From Pseudomonadales bacterium (GTDB lineage: Bacteria; Pseudomonadota; Gammaproteobacteria; Pseudomonadales; Ketobacteraceae): a DNA stretch of 64,000 nucleotides. The position numbers were made by a program, and so were the translations under genes. Below, in pieces: positions 17,721 through 27,492 of the stretch; position 1 is the first letter of the stretch; the number at the start of each line of letters is the position of its first letter. The notes under the pieces are model-generated. The model did no database searches and was not told the DNA's origin. It was given only the letters and a program-made list of their open reading frames with translations. Location of the stretch: contig NZXG01000038.1 of NCBI GenBank assembly GCA_002701845.1, forward strand, positions 245,770 to 309,769, given 5' to 3'.

Positions 17721-18378
17721 CGCCACCGGCGTTCTGGGCGGCACGTTCGATCCCATCCACACCGGTCACCTGCGGCTGGCCTGGGAGGCCAAATGCCGGC
17801 TGCAGCTGAACTTCGTGCGACTGGTGCCCTGCCATCTGCCGACACACCGGGAAAGCCCCGACACCACCGCCAAACACCGCCTCACCATGGCGGAGCTGGC
17901 CTGTATCGGGGTGCCCGGATTCGAGGTGGATAACTGGGAGATCAATCGCCACGAGCCCTCTTACAGTGTCAGCACCCTGCTCCACGTGCGGGATCGGATT
18001 GGCCCCGATGCCCCCCTGGTGTTTATCATGGGCATGGACGCCTTCAATCAGTTCAGCCGCTGGCATCAATGGCAGACCCTGCTGGGAGTGGCCCATTTGT
18101 GGGTGGCCCACCGGCCGGGCAACCGGTTGCCGCAACCCGGCACCACTGAGCACCAGTTACTGCAGCAACGGCAGGGGTCTGCCGATCAGCTGCAGTTGCG
18201 CCCCAGCGGCCACATCTATGTGCATGAAACCACGGCGCTGGATATCTCCGCCACCAAACTGCGCCAGCAGATCGCCGAAGGCATCACCCCGCGCTTTCTG
18301 TTACCGGACGCCGTCTGGGATTACATTCAGCAGCACAAACTCTACGGTTACAGGAACGAACACACCGCCAATGACTGA
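17701..18378 (+). CDS. nadD: Nicotinate-nucleotide adenylyltransferase
   Basis: Joins ATP and nicotinate mononucleotide to give deamido-NAD in NAD synthesis. The nucleotidyltransferase motif [10 protein letters not shown] lies at residues 14-23, and the second signature ISATKLR near residue 183. It has 225 residues, normal for the family. It overlaps proA upstream and rsfS downstream, so translational coupling is likely. Confidence 0.95.
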   Translation: MDISATNATGVLGGTFDPIHTGHLRLAWEAKCRLQLNFVRLVPCHLPTHRESPDTTAKHRLTMAELACIGVPGFEVDNWEINRHEPSYSVSTLLHVRDRIGPDAPLVFIMGMDAFNQFSRWHQWQTLLGVAHLWVAHRPGNRLPQPGTTEHQLLQQRQGSADQLQLRPSGHIYVHETTALDISATKLRQQIAEGITPRFLLPDAVWDYIQQHKLYGYRNEHTAND

Positions 18379-18715
18379 TCCCAACCAACTACAGGCGCTT
18401 GTGCTGCAGGCCCTGGAAGACATGAAAGCCAAGGACATTGTCACCCTGGATGTGAAACCCCTCACCAGTGTGGCGGATCTGATGATCGTGGCCAGCGGCA
18501 CCTCCAACCGCCACGTCAAAGCCATCGCCGACAGCGTCCGCGAAAAAGTCAAACACGAAGGTATCCAGCCCCTGGGGGTGGAAGGCGAGGAAGCTGCCGA
18601 GTGGGTGCTGGTGGATCTGGGAGATATTATCGTCCATATCATGTTGCCGGACACCCGCCGCTTTTACGATCTGGAAAAGCTCTGGAGCATGTCTCCCGAG
18701 CAGCGCTCCGACTAG
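18371..18715 (+). CDS. rsfS: Ribosome silencing factor
   Basis: Protein of 114 residues of the RsfS/Iojap family, which binds ribosomal protein uL14 and blocks subunit joining in starved cells. Family blocks [16 protein letters not shown] and the Trp/His segment [19 protein letters not shown] are present. The ATG at 18371 overlaps the end of nadD by 8 bases. The order nadD-rsfS-rlmH is the common one. Confidence 0.95.
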   Translation: MTDPNQLQALVLQALEDMKAKDIVTLDVKPLTSVADLMIVASGTSNRHVKAIADSVREKVKHEGIQPLGVEGEEAAEWVLVDLGDIIVHIMLPDTRRFYDLEKLWSMSPEQRSD

Positions 18716-18732
18716 GCCGGGCCGGTTTCCCC

Positions 18733-19197
18733 ATGCGGGTACGATTGATTGCCGTGGGCAGTAAAATGCCAGCCTGGGTGGACAGCGGTTTTACCGAGTA
18801 TCAGAAGCGCCTGAGCCAGGATCTGACCCTGGAACTGGTGGAGATCGCCGCCGGCAAGCGGGGCAAAAACGCCGATCTGGCGCGCCTGATGCGCCGCGAG
18901 GGCGAGCAGATGCTGACGGCGGCCGGTGGTGATCAGCTGATCAGCCTGGACCTGGGTGGCCGCCAGTACACCACCGAGGCCCTGGCCAACCGGCTGGAGC
19001 AACTGCTGCACAGTGGCCAGCATGTGTCCCTGCTGGTGGGCGGGCCGGAGGGACTGGCTCCCGCCTGCCGGCAGGCGGCGGCGGAAAGCTGGTCGCTGTC
19101 GGCGCTGACCCTGCCCCATCCCCTGGTGCGGATTATTATTGCGGAACAATTGTATCGGGCGTGGTCTATCTTAAAGGGCCATCCCTATCACCGATAA
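18733..19197 (+). CDS. rlmH: 23S rRNA pseudouridine-1915 N3-methyltransferase
   Basis: SPOUT-class methyltransferase of 154 residues that modifies a pseudouridine in helix 69 of 23S rRNA. The start [13 protein letters not shown], the SAM-binding knot segment LLVGGPEGL and the C-terminal ILKGHPYHR are diagnostic. Start ATG 18733 gives the normal family length. It follows rsfS by 17 bases. Confidence 0.96.
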   Translation: MRVRLIAVGSKMPAWVDSGFTEYQKRLSQDLTLELVEIAAGKRGKNADLARLMRREGEQMLTAAGGDQLISLDLGGRQYTTEALANRLEQLLHSGQHVSLLVGGPEGLAPACRQAAAESWSLSALTLPHPLVRIIIAEQLYRAWSILKGHPYHR

Positions 19198-19242
19198 CAT
19201 TATCGATAACCCAGAACAACAGCGGAAATCACAGCACCCAGC

Positions 19243-21123
19243 ATGCCCAAACCCATCACCCTGAAAGACCATTATCGTGAAACCCGGGTGTTCGCGCGGC
19301 GGGCCGCGTTTTCGGTGGTGATGGTAATCCTGTTGATCCTGGCGCTGATTGCCCGCATGGTGTATCTGCAGGTGCTGCAATACGAAAAATACAGCACCCT
19401 GTCTGACGAAAACCGGGTCAGCGTGGAGCCGGTGGCGCCCACCCGGGGCCTGATCGTGGATCGCAACGGCCATCTGCTGGCGGACAACCGGCCCAGTTAT
19501 TCCGTCAGCATCACCCGGGAGCTGTGCCCGGACATCGACGCCACCCTGGAACAACTGGCGCAACTGGTGGAAATCAGCCCCGGCCGGATTGAGGATTTTT
19601 ACCGCCGGCTGGGGCAGCGGCGGCGTCCCTTCACCCCGGTGGCAGTGAAGTTCAAGCTCAGTGAAGAGGAAATCGCTGTGATCGCGGTGAATCAGCACTT
19701 ACTGCCCGGGGTCTCCTTAAACGCCAGTCTGGTGCGCCACTATCCCCATGCCAAGGCCCTGTCCCACGCCGTGGGCTATGTGGGCCGCATCAATCAGCGG
19801 GAGTTGCAACGGCTGGACGCCACCCGTTACAGCGCCACCGAGCATATTGGCAAAACCGGGGTGGAAGCGGCCTACGAGGAACAGCTCCACGGTCAGGTGG
19901 GCTTTCAGACCATCGAGACCGATGCCCGGGGCCGCATCACCGAGGTACTGGAGCGCACCCATCCGGCCCCCGGGGAGAACCTGCAGTTGTTTATGGATCT
20001 GCCCACCCAACTGGCGGCGGTGAAAGCCCTGGAAGGGCGCCGGGGCGCGGTGGTGGCCATTGAGCCGGACACCGGCGGGGTACTGGCTTTTGTCAGTGTG
20101 CCCGGGTTTAACAGCAATCTGTTCGTCACCGGTATTGATCACCCCACCTATAACGCGCTGCAGGGATCCAGGGCCCGGCCCCTGTTCAACCGCGCGCTGC
20201 AGGGACGCTACCCACCGGGTTCCACCATCAAGCCCATCGTCGGCCTGGGGGCGGTGGAAACCGGCGCCACCACCTGGGACTACTCCATCTACGATCCCGG
20301 CTTCTACAAGCTGGAGAACGACGACCGCTTTTATCGCGACTGGAAAAAATGGGGCCACGGGGTGGTGGACCTGCACACTGCCATCGTCCAGTCCTGTGAC
20401 ACCTATTTCTATGAAATGGCCCATAAGATGGGGGTGGATACCATTCATGATTTTATGCAGCCGTTCGGCTTCGGTCAGCGCACCGGTATCGACCTGCCCA
20501 ACGAGAGCAGTGGCCTGCTGCCATCCCGGGCCTGGAAACAGGCCGCCCGGGGCATGCCCTGGTTCCCGGGGGAGACCCTGATCACCGGCATCGGTCAGGG
20601 CTATATGCTGGCCACCCCGTTGCAGCTGGCCCTCTCCACCGCGATCCTGGCCAATAAAGGCCAAGTGGTACAGCCCCGGATGGTGAAGGCGGTGGGCGGC
20701 CGGGCCCTGGCCACCCCCCAGACCGGCCCCGACATCGCCCTGCAGGATCCCGCCAACTGGGACCGGGTGATCCAGTCCATGCGCGATGTGGTACACAGTG
20801 CCAAAGGCACCGCCCGCGGCATCAGCAAGAACCTGCCGGGCTATGATATTGCCGGCAAGACCGGCACCGCCCAGGTACTGGGGATTGCCCAGGATGAGGA
20901 ATACGATGAAGAGGCCATCGACGAATGGCACCGGGATCACGCCCTGTTCGTGGGCTTCGCGCCGGTGGACCAGCCCCGCATCGCCATTGCCGTGCTGGTG
21001 GAAAACGGCGGTGGCGGCGGCTCCACCGCGGCGCCGGTGGCGCGTCAGGTGCTGGATGCCTATTTTCAATCCCTGAAGGAGGACGCCCGGGTGCCCACCA
21101 CCCAGGCCATCGAAGCGGAATGA
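19243..21123 (+). CDS. mrdA: Penicillin-binding protein 2
   Basis: Transpeptidase of 626 residues for side-wall synthesis during elongation, anchored by one N-terminal membrane segment (about 23-42). The penicillin-binding motifs are visible: STIK, SCD (the SxN position) and GKTGTAQ. It works with RodA, whose gene begins inside the mrdA stop (ATGA). No strong ribosome site precedes ATG 19243. Confidence 0.95.
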   Translation: MPKPITLKDHYRETRVFARRAAFSVVMVILLILALIARMVYLQVLQYEKYSTLSDENRVSVEPVAPTRGLIVDRNGHLLADNRPSYSVSITRELCPDIDATLEQLAQLVEISPGRIEDFYRRLGQRRRPFTPVAVKFKLSEEEIAVIAVNQHLLPGVSLNASLVRHYPHAKALSHAVGYVGRINQRELQRLDATRYSATEHIGKTGVEAAYEEQLHGQVGFQTIETDARGRITEVLERTHPAPGENLQLFMDLPTQLAAVKALEGRRGAVVAIEPDTGGVLAFVSVPGFNSNLFVTGIDHPTYNALQGSRARPLFNRALQGRYPPGSTIKPIVGLGAVETGATTWDYSIYDPGFYKLENDDRFYRDWKKWGHGVVDLHTAIVQSCDTYFYEMAHKMGVDTIHDFMQPFGFGQRTGIDLPNESSGLLPSRAWKQAARGMPWFPGETLITGIGQGYMLATPLQLALSTAILANKGQVVQPRMVKAVGGRALATPQTGPDIALQDPANWDRVIQSMRDVVHSAKGTARGISKNLPGYDIAGKTGTAQVLGIAQDEEYDEEAIDEWHRDHALFVGFAPVDQPRIAIAVLVENGGGGGSTAAPVARQVLDAYFQSLKEDARVPTTQAIEAE

Positions 21124-22268
21124 GCGGATACGATTATCAACATCAACTGGGCAGCCGTCACTCTCCGGTGACCCGCCGTATCAGCCTGCTGCAGGCTATC
21201 CACCTGGATGCGCCCCTGCTGGGTGGGCTGCTGGTGCTGGTCTGTGTGGGGCTGTTCGTGCTGTACAGCGCCAGCAGCCAGAGCATGGACACCCTGATGC
21301 GGCAAATGGTGCGGATTGTGGCGGGCTTTGCCGCCATGATGGTGATGGCTTTCATCTCGCCCCATACCTACAAGCGCTGGACCCCCTGGCTGTTCGGTAT
21401 CGGCCTGCTGTTGCTGGTGGGGGTATTGTTCAGTGGTGCCGAGGCCAAAGGGGCCCAGCGCTGGCTGGCCATTCCCGGTACCGGGGTGCGGTTTCAACCG
21501 TCCGAAGTCATGAAACTGATCGTGCCCATGATGCTGGCCTGGTACCTGGCGGAGCGGGCCCTGCCCCCGGGCTGGCGGCCGGTTCTGCTGGCCACCATCC
21601 TGATTATGGTGCCCACCCTGTTGATCGCCCGTCAGCCGGACCTGGGCACCGCGCTGCTGATCGCCAGCTCCGGATTTATCGTATTGTTTCTGTCCGGCCT
21701 CAGCTGGAAATACATCGCCGGCCTGATGGCGGCGGCGATTCCAGCCGGTGGTGGCGTCTGGATGGTGATGCACGATTACCAGCGCCAGCGGGTGCTCACC
21801 TTTCTGGATCCGGAGCGGGACCGCTGGGGCGCCGGCTGGAACATCACCCAGTCCAAAACCGCCATTGGTTCCGGGGGCTGGGAAGGCAAAGGCTGGCTCC
21901 ACGGTACCCAGGCGCATCTGGATTTTCTGCCGGAAAGTTCCACAGATTTTATTATTGCAGTGCTGGCAGAGGAGTTCGGCCTGCTGGGGGTGTGCGCCCT
22001 GCTGCTGATTTATTTCGCCATCGTGGCCCGGGGCATGTACATCGCCGTCAACGCCCAGGACAGTTATTCACGACTGCTGGCCGGTGCCATCACCCTCACC
22101 TTCTTCGTCTACGTGTTTGTGAATATCGGCATGGTCAGCGGGGTGCTGCCGGTGGTGGGCGTGCCCCTGCCCATGGTCAGTTATGGGGGTACCTCCATGG
22201 TCACCCTGATGGCCGGATTTGGTATTCTGATGTCCATTCACACCCACCGCAAACTGGTGGCCACCTGA
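21120..22268 (+). CDS. rodA: Rod-shape peptidoglycan polymerase RodA
   Basis: SEDS-family glycosyltransferase of 382 residues with about ten membrane segments. Typical motifs are KGAQRWL, RQPDLGTALL and the C-terminal GVPLPMVSYGGTSM. It polymerises glycan strands with PBP2 at the elongation complex. The ATG overlaps the mrdA stop codon by four bases, so translational coupling is likely. Confidence 0.96.
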   Translation: MSGYDYQHQLGSRHSPVTRRISLLQAIHLDAPLLGGLLVLVCVGLFVLYSASSQSMDTLMRQMVRIVAGFAAMMVMAFISPHTYKRWTPWLFGIGLLLLVGVLFSGAEAKGAQRWLAIPGTGVRFQPSEVMKLIVPMMLAWYLAERALPPGWRPVLLATILIMVPTLLIARQPDLGTALLIASSGFIVLFLSGLSWKYIAGLMAAAIPAGGGVWMVMHDYQRQRVLTFLDPERDRWGAGWNITQSKTAIGSGGWEGKGWLHGTQAHLDFLPESSTDFIIAVLAEEFGLLGVCALLLIYFAIVARGMYIAVNAQDSYSRLLAGAITLTFFVYVFVNIGMVSGVLPVVGVPLPMVSYGGTSMVTLMAGFGILMSIHTHRKLVAT

Positions 22269-22279
22269 GAATTGAGTCC

Positions 22280-23320
22280 ATGAATTTCCACGCTGTTATG
22301 AAAAAGTTTTTAATGCCCCTGGCCCTGCTGGCCTGCTGCCTGTTTCCCACCTTAAGCGCACAGGCCGCCGATGCCACCGCCAACGGTTACCTGGACCATC
22401 CGGAAGCGCAAAAATTTATCGCGGAAATCCAGGCCGAGCAGGCGTACCCACCGGCCAAACTCAAAGACCTGCTGCGCAGCGCCACACCCCAACAGTCGAT
22501 CCTGGAGGCCATCGCCCGACCGGCGGAAAAAACCAAAACCTGGGCCGAATACCGGCCTATTTTTCTCACCGAGGAGCGGGTGAACCAGGGGGTGGAATTT
22601 TATCGCCAGCATGAATCCACGTTGGTCCACGCGGAACAGGAGTATGGGGTATCCCGCTACGTCATTCTGGCCATTATTGGCGTGGAAACCCGCTACGGCA
22701 AACATATGGGGCGGCACCGGGTGATCGATGCTCTCACCACCCTGGCGTTTGATTACCCCCCCCGCAGCGCCTTCTTCCGCAGCGAGTTGAAACACTTTCT
22801 GCAACTGGAACAGGAGGCGGGAATCGATCTTAATGCAGCGCAGGGATCCTATGCCGGCGCCATGGGCTACGGCCAGTTTATTGCCAGCAGTTACCGCCAC
22901 TACGCGGTGGATTTCGACGGCGACGGACGCCGGGATTTGCTCCATAACCCGGTGGATGCTATCGGCAGTGTGGCCAACTACTTTCGGCAGCATGGCTGGC
23001 GCACCGGGGAACCGGTGGCCAGCCTGGCCCGCCGGTTGGGGGAGCAGGCGCGCGCCCTGGAGCCTTTGCTCAGCTCCCCCACCCGACCGCAGAAGCCCAC
23101 CCGGTCTATACTGGAACTGAAACAGGCAGGGTTGCTGCCGGACGCGGATCTGCCAGCCGATAGCGCTGCCACGGCCACCCGGTTTTTGGGTAAAGATGGC
23201 CCGGAATACTGGATTGGTCTGCAGAATTTTTATGTAATAACCCGGTACAATCACAGTCCGCTGTATGCCATGGCGGTCTACCAGTTAAGTGAGGCGCTGC
23301 AACGCAAACTGTCATCATGA
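22280..23320 (+). CDS. mltB: Lytic murein transglycosylase B
   Basis: Periplasmic or membrane-bound enzyme of 346 residues that cleaves glycan strands with formation of anhydro-muramic ends. A signal segment (MPLALLACC) precedes the catalytic domain; the catalytic glutamate is in IIGVETRYG (about residue 137) and the SYAGAMGYGQFI block follows. The cysteines at LLACC could form a lipobox, but the spacing is not clear. The end overlaps rlpA as ATGA. Confidence 0.92.
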   Translation: MNFHAVMKKFLMPLALLACCLFPTLSAQAADATANGYLDHPEAQKFIAEIQAEQAYPPAKLKDLLRSATPQQSILEAIARPAEKTKTWAEYRPIFLTEERVNQGVEFYRQHESTLVHAEQEYGVSRYVILAIIGVETRYGKHMGRHRVIDALTTLAFDYPPRSAFFRSELKHFLQLEQEAGIDLNAAQGSYAGAMGYGQFIASSYRHYAVDFDGDGRRDLLHNPVDAIGSVANYFRQHGWRTGEPVASLARRLGEQARALEPLLSSPTRPQKPTRSILELKQAGLLPDADLPADSAATATRFLGKDGPEYWIGLQNFYVITRYNHSPLYAMAVYQLSEALQRKLSS

Positions 23321-24201
23321 GATTTCTTACGTCACCGGTTCTGAGCCTAAGCCTGCTGCTGTTGGCACTGGCGGGCTGCACCAGCCACAGCCCCTATGGC
23401 GGGGGCCCCTTCGCCGAAAAAGACGGTGTGCCCAGGGATGTCCGTGACTGGCACCGTATCCCCGACGCCACCCCGCGCTGGGAGCCCAGGGCCCGCTATG
23501 GCAACCATTCCCCCTATGAGGTGTTCGGCAAGACCTATCACGTCATGGACAGCGCCCGGGGTTACCGGGAGACCGGCGTCGCCAGCTGGTACGGGCGCAA
23601 GTTTTCCGGGCGCCCCACGTCCAGTCAGGAGCCCTACGATCCCCACGCCATGACCGCCGCCCATAAATCCCTCCCATTACCCAGCTACGTGCGGGTCACC
23701 AATCTGGACAACCAGCGCCAGGTGATTGTGCGGGTGAACGACCGTGGCCCGTTCCATGATGACCGCATCATCGATCTTTCCTACGCCGCTGCCCACAAGC
23801 TGGGCTATGCCAGCCAGGGTACGGCGCGGGTACTGGTGGAAGCCATTACCCCACCGCCGCCGGGACAGCAGCAGGCCCACTCCACCCCTGCCCCGACCCA
23901 GTCCATTCCGACACCCCCGGACTCCGCCGCTGCCGCTTCGGCAACCGCCGGGGCCGTGCCCCACCGGGCCGGCTATTACCTGCAGGTGGGTGCCTTCCGG
24001 GATCTGGACGCCGCCCAGTCACTGCGTCAGCGGCTGGTGGCCCTCACCAGTGCCCCAGTGGCCATCCACTCCGCCAGCGAGCGCGGCACCAGTGGCGTGC
24101 ACCGGGTGCGCATCGGCCCCTTTGCCAACGAGCATGCCGCCCGTGACATCGAGAACCAACTGGGTGACAGCCTGTCTGATCCCTTGTTAATCAGGCGTTG
24201 A
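23317..24201 (+). CDS. rlpA: Septal-ring lytic transglycosylase RlpA with SPOR domain
   Basis: Outer-membrane lipoprotein of 294 residues (lipobox LAGC). The double-psi beta-barrel domain (about 85-175) carries GVASWYG and VNDRGPF, the enzyme signature. A Pro/Ala linker leads to a C-terminal SPOR domain (about 220-294) that targets peptidoglycan stripped of peptide stems at the septum. The gene overlaps mltB upstream. Confidence 0.94.
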   Translation: MRFLTSPVLSLSLLLLALAGCTSHSPYGGGPFAEKDGVPRDVRDWHRIPDATPRWEPRARYGNHSPYEVFGKTYHVMDSARGYRETGVASWYGRKFSGRPTSSQEPYDPHAMTAAHKSLPLPSYVRVTNLDNQRQVIVRVNDRGPFHDDRIIDLSYAAAHKLGYASQGTARVLVEAITPPPPGQQQAHSTPAPTQSIPTPPDSAAAASATAGAVPHRAGYYLQVGAFRDLDAAQSLRQRLVALTSAPVAIHSASERGTSGVHRVRIGPFANEHAARDIENQLGDSLSDPLLIRR

Positions 24202-24329
24202 AGCCGGGGCTGTGTTACTATCCCCGCTGCCTGAGTTGCAGACTTTATTGTAAAACCCGGCAAACTCGAGACCCAGCACCGCTAACGGTGAATCATTCAC
24301 GTTCAACGGGAAACCAACAGCACACAGCG

Positions 24330-25499
24330 ATGAGATATTCGATCCCCGCCCGTCTACCGGCCCTCATGACCCTGCTTCTTTGTCTGTTTATCAGCACCTC
24401 AACCCTGGCCGCGGCGCCCATTATTCCAGCGCCCCCCAACCTGGCGGCGAAATCCTGGCTGTTGATGGATGCCAAGACCGGCCACGTTATTACCGAATAC
24501 AACGCCGATCAGCGCCTGCCGCCGGCCAGCCTCACCAAGATGATGACCACCTACATCGCCTCGGAGCAGTTGCAAAGCGGCAATATCCGCTACGACGACA
24601 TGGTGCGGATCAGTGAGAAGGCCTGGCGCAAGGGCGGCTCCAAGATGTATATCCGGGAAGGCACCGAGGTAAAACTGGAAGACCTGATGCGCGGGATTAT
24701 TATCCAGTCCGGCAATGACGCCAGCATCGCCCTGGCGGAGTACATTGCCGGCAGCGAGGACGCCTTCGCTGACCTGATGAACCAGACCGCCTACTCCCTG
24801 GGCATGAACAGCTCCCACTTTGTCAATGCCACCGGCTGGCCGGCGGACAATCATTACACCACGGCCCGGGATCTGGCGATCCTGGCCCGGGCCACGGTGG
24901 AGGATCATCCGGAAGACTACGCCATGTACGCGGAGAAGGAATTCACCTACAACAATATCCGCCAGCCCAACCGCAACAGTCTGCTGTGGCTGGACGACAG
25001 CGTGGACGGCATCAAAACCGGCCACACCGAAGCAGCTGGCTATTGTCTGGTCGCTTCGGCGGAGCGCGACAATATGCGGCTGATTTCCGTGGTGATGGGT
25101 ACCGACTCGGAAAAAGCCCGGGCGGCGGAAAGCCAGAAACTGCTCACTTACGGTTTCCGTTTCTACGAGACCGTGAACAGTTTCGACGCCGGCGAGGAGC
25201 TGTTGCAGGCGGAAATCTGGAAAGGCGCCGGGGATCAGATCAGTCTGGGCACCGCCGATGCCATCTGGCTCACCATTCCACGGGGTACCGCAAACGCTAT
25301 CGAGGCAGAGCTGGAGGTGCCGGAGCTGTTGGAGGCACCGGTGACCGAGGGTCAGGAAATCGGCACCATTACCCTCACCCTGAACGGTGACACTCTGGCC
25401 CGGCAGCCCCTGGTGGCCCTGGAGGCAGTGGAGGAAGGCGGTCTGTTCAAACGCCTCTGGCACTGGCTGGTGCTCACCATCAAGGGGCTGTTCCAGTGA
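24330..25499 (+). CDS. dacA: D-alanyl-D-alanine carboxypeptidase (PBP5/6 type)
   Basis: Removes the terminal D-alanine of peptidoglycan stem peptides. The protein has 389 residues: a signal peptide cut near LAAA, the active-site motif SLTK (S67-K70), SGN in IIQSGNDAS, and KTG in GIKTGHTEAAG. The C-terminal beta domain ends in an amphipathic helix (RLWHWLVLTIKGLFQ) that attaches it to the inner membrane. ATG 24330 is the only start directly before the signal peptide. Confidence 0.95.
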   Translation: MRYSIPARLPALMTLLLCLFISTSTLAAAPIIPAPPNLAAKSWLLMDAKTGHVITEYNADQRLPPASLTKMMTTYIASEQLQSGNIRYDDMVRISEKAWRKGGSKMYIREGTEVKLEDLMRGIIIQSGNDASIALAEYIAGSEDAFADLMNQTAYSLGMNSSHFVNATGWPADNHYTTARDLAILARATVEDHPEDYAMYAEKEFTYNNIRQPNRNSLLWLDDSVDGIKTGHTEAAGYCLVASAERDNMRLISVVMGTDSEKARAAESQKLLTYGFRFYETVNSFDAGEELLQAEIWKGAGDQISLGTADAIWLTIPRGTANAIEAELEVPELLEAPVTEGQEIGTITLTLNGDTLARQPLVALEAVEEGGLFKRLWHWLVLTIKGLFQ

Positions 25500-25534
25500 T
25501 GCTGATTCACCCGCGACCCAGAGGCTGACGCACC

Positions 25535-25801
25535 ATGGGCATTCAAGAGCATCTGTGGGAATTCCCCAGCGAACACCAATTAAAGATCATGGGCCTGGCG
25601 CAGCATCCCATGGTGGATATCGTCACCGACATTGTGAGCCGCCACGCCCCGGACTTCGACCGCGACAGCATCCGCTGCCGGCACAGCGGCTCCGGCAAGT
25701 ACGTCTCCGTCACCGTGGCGGTGCGCTTTACCCATAAGGAACAGGTGGAAGCCCTGTACCGGGATCTGCACGCATGCGAACAAGTGACCATGAGCCTGTA
25801 G
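25535..25801 (+). CDS. YbeD/DUF493 family protein
   Basis: Protein of 88 residues with the small ACT-like fold of the YbeD family ([11 protein letters not shown] and [20 protein letters not shown]). It commonly sits between dacA and lipB, as here, and is thought to have a regulatory role, but its biochemical function is not established. It overlaps lipB by 28 bases. Confidence 0.92.
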   Translation: MGIQEHLWEFPSEHQLKIMGLAQHPMVDIVTDIVSRHAPDFDRDSIRCRHSGSGKYVSVTVAVRFTHKEQVEALYRDLHACEQVTMSL

Positions 25802-26469
25802 CCGGGCCCGCGCTGGCCACGGCGGTACGGGTGCGGAATCTGGGGCTGGTGGACTACGCCACCACCTGGCAGGCCATGAAATCCCTCACTGATCGGCGCA
25901 CGGCCGCCACCCTGGACGAGATCTGGCTGTTGCAACACCCCCCCGTGTTTACCCAGGGGCAGGCGGGTAAGGCCGAGCACTTGCTGGCCCCGGGGGACAT
26001 TCCGGTGATCCAGGTGGACCGGGGCGGCCAGGTTACGTACCATGGACCCGGGCAGCTGGTGGGCTATCTGCTGGTGGATCTGCGCCGCAAGGGCCTGGGG
26101 GCGAGGGATCTGGTGAGCCGGATCGAACAGGCCATCGTGGCCACCCTGGCGGAGCTGGAAATCTGCGCCGCACCCCGGTCCGACGCCCCCGGAGTCTATG
26201 TGGCGGCACGCAAGATCGCCTCCCTGGGTCTGCGCATCCGCCGAGGCTGCTCGTTTCACGGCCTGGCGCTGAATATCGACATGGACCTGGAGCCCTTTCA
26301 GCGCATCAACCCCTGTGGTTATCAGGGTATGGAAATGACTCAGGTCCGGGACTATGTCAGCCAGCCGAATCCCGACCGGATCAGCGCCCGCCTGGCCCAT
26401 CATCTTATTGACCAGTTGGAGTATACTGACTGTCAGCACTTGCAAGGATTAGAACCCCAGTATGACTGA
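25774..26469 (+). CDS. lipB: Octanoyltransferase
   Basis: Moves octanoyl groups from acyl carrier protein to lipoate-dependent enzymes, the first step of lipoate synthesis. The 231 residues contain the family blocks [15 protein letters not shown] and [12 protein letters not shown], and the catalytic cysteine is in [12 protein letters not shown]. The gene overlaps its neighbours on both sides and is followed by lipA. Confidence 0.95.
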   Translation: MRTSDHEPVAGPALATAVRVRNLGLVDYATTWQAMKSLTDRRTAATLDEIWLLQHPPVFTQGQAGKAEHLLAPGDIPVIQVDRGGQVTYHGPGQLVGYLLVDLRRKGLGARDLVSRIEQAIVATLAELEICAAPRSDAPGVYVAARKIASLGLRIRRGCSFHGLALNIDMDLEPFQRINPCGYQGMEMTQVRDYVSQPNPDRISARLAHHLIDQLEYTDCQHLQGLEPQYD

Positions 26470-27484
26470 GCCGACCCAGGACAACCCCAGCCCTGCCCCC
26501 CGCCGCAAAGTGGTGCGGGGGGAAAAACTCCGGGGTGCGGACAAGGTAGCGCGCATCCCGGTAAAAGTGGTTCCCACCGAATCCCTGCCCCGCAAGCCGG
26601 ACTGGATCCGGGTGCGGGTGCCCGCCAGCGGCGAAGTCCAGCGCATCAAACAACTGCTGCGTCAGCAGAAACTGTACACCGTGTGCGAGGAAGCCTCCTG
26701 CCCCAATTTGCCGGAATGCTTTGGCGGCGGTACCGCCACTTTTATGATCATGGGGGACATCTGTACCCGCCGCTGCCCCTTCTGTGACGTGGCCCATGGC
26801 CGCCCCAACCCCCTGGACCCCGAGGAGCCCGCCCATCTGGCGGAATCGGTGGCCGCCCTGGAATTGAAATACGTGGTGGTGACCTCCGTGGACCGGGACG
26901 ACCTGCGGGACGGTGGCGCCGATCACTTCGCCCAGTGCATCCGCGCCATTCGCGAACGCACGCCGAACACCCAAATCGAGATTTTGGTGCCGGATTTCCG
27001 CGGTCGCATGGAGGTGGCCCTGGAGCGGCTGGCGGCGGAACCCCCGGACGTGTTCAATCACAATCTGGAAAATGTCCCCCGCCTGTACAAAGCCATTCGT
27101 CCGGGCTCCGATTACCAGTGGTCCCTGGATCTGCTCAAGCAGTACAAGGCCCGCATGCCCGGGGTGGCCACCAAATCCGGCTTGATGGTGGGCCTGGGGG
27201 AGACCAATGCCGAGGTAATGCAGGTGATGGAGGATCTGCGGGCCCACGCCGTGGACATGGTCACCATCGGTCAGTATCTGCAGCCCAGCAAACAGCACGC
27301 CCCGGTGGACCGCTTCGTACACCCGGATGAATTCGAGGAATTCCGCCGCTATGGTGAGGCGTTGGGCTTCGTCAATGTCGCCAGCGGCCCCCTGGTGCGC
27401 TCTTCCTATCACGCCGACCTGCAACACCGGGGCGAAGACGTCAATGCCGTCCATCGCGCCAGCCTGAAGCCTGATTCCCACTAG
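26462..27484 (+). CDS. lipA: Lipoyl synthase
   Basis: Radical-SAM enzyme of 340 residues that inserts two sulfur atoms into protein-bound octanoyl groups. Both clusters are visible: the auxiliary one ([12 protein letters not shown]) and the radical-SAM one (CTRRCPFC). The C-terminal RSSYHAD with its conserved serine is present. It overlaps lipB by 8 bases. Confidence 0.97.
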   Translation: MTEPTQDNPSPAPRRKVVRGEKLRGADKVARIPVKVVPTESLPRKPDWIRVRVPASGEVQRIKQLLRQQKLYTVCEEASCPNLPECFGGGTATFMIMGDICTRRCPFCDVAHGRPNPLDPEEPAHLAESVAALELKYVVVTSVDRDDLRDGGADHFAQCIRAIRERTPNTQIEILVPDFRGRMEVALERLAAEPPDVFNHNLENVPRLYKAIRPGSDYQWSLDLLKQYKARMPGVATKSGLMVGLGETNAEVMQVMEDLRAHAVDMVTIGQYLQPSKQHAPVDRFVHPDEFEEFRRYGEALGFVNVASGPLVRSSYHADLQHRGEDVNAVHRASLKPDSH

Positions 27485-27492
27485 GACCCGCC

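Noticed and set aside
19717-21069. Minus-strand frame of 450 codons within mrdA
   Set aside because: mrdA on the plus strand has all penicillin-binding motifs; the antisense product has no recognisable domain.
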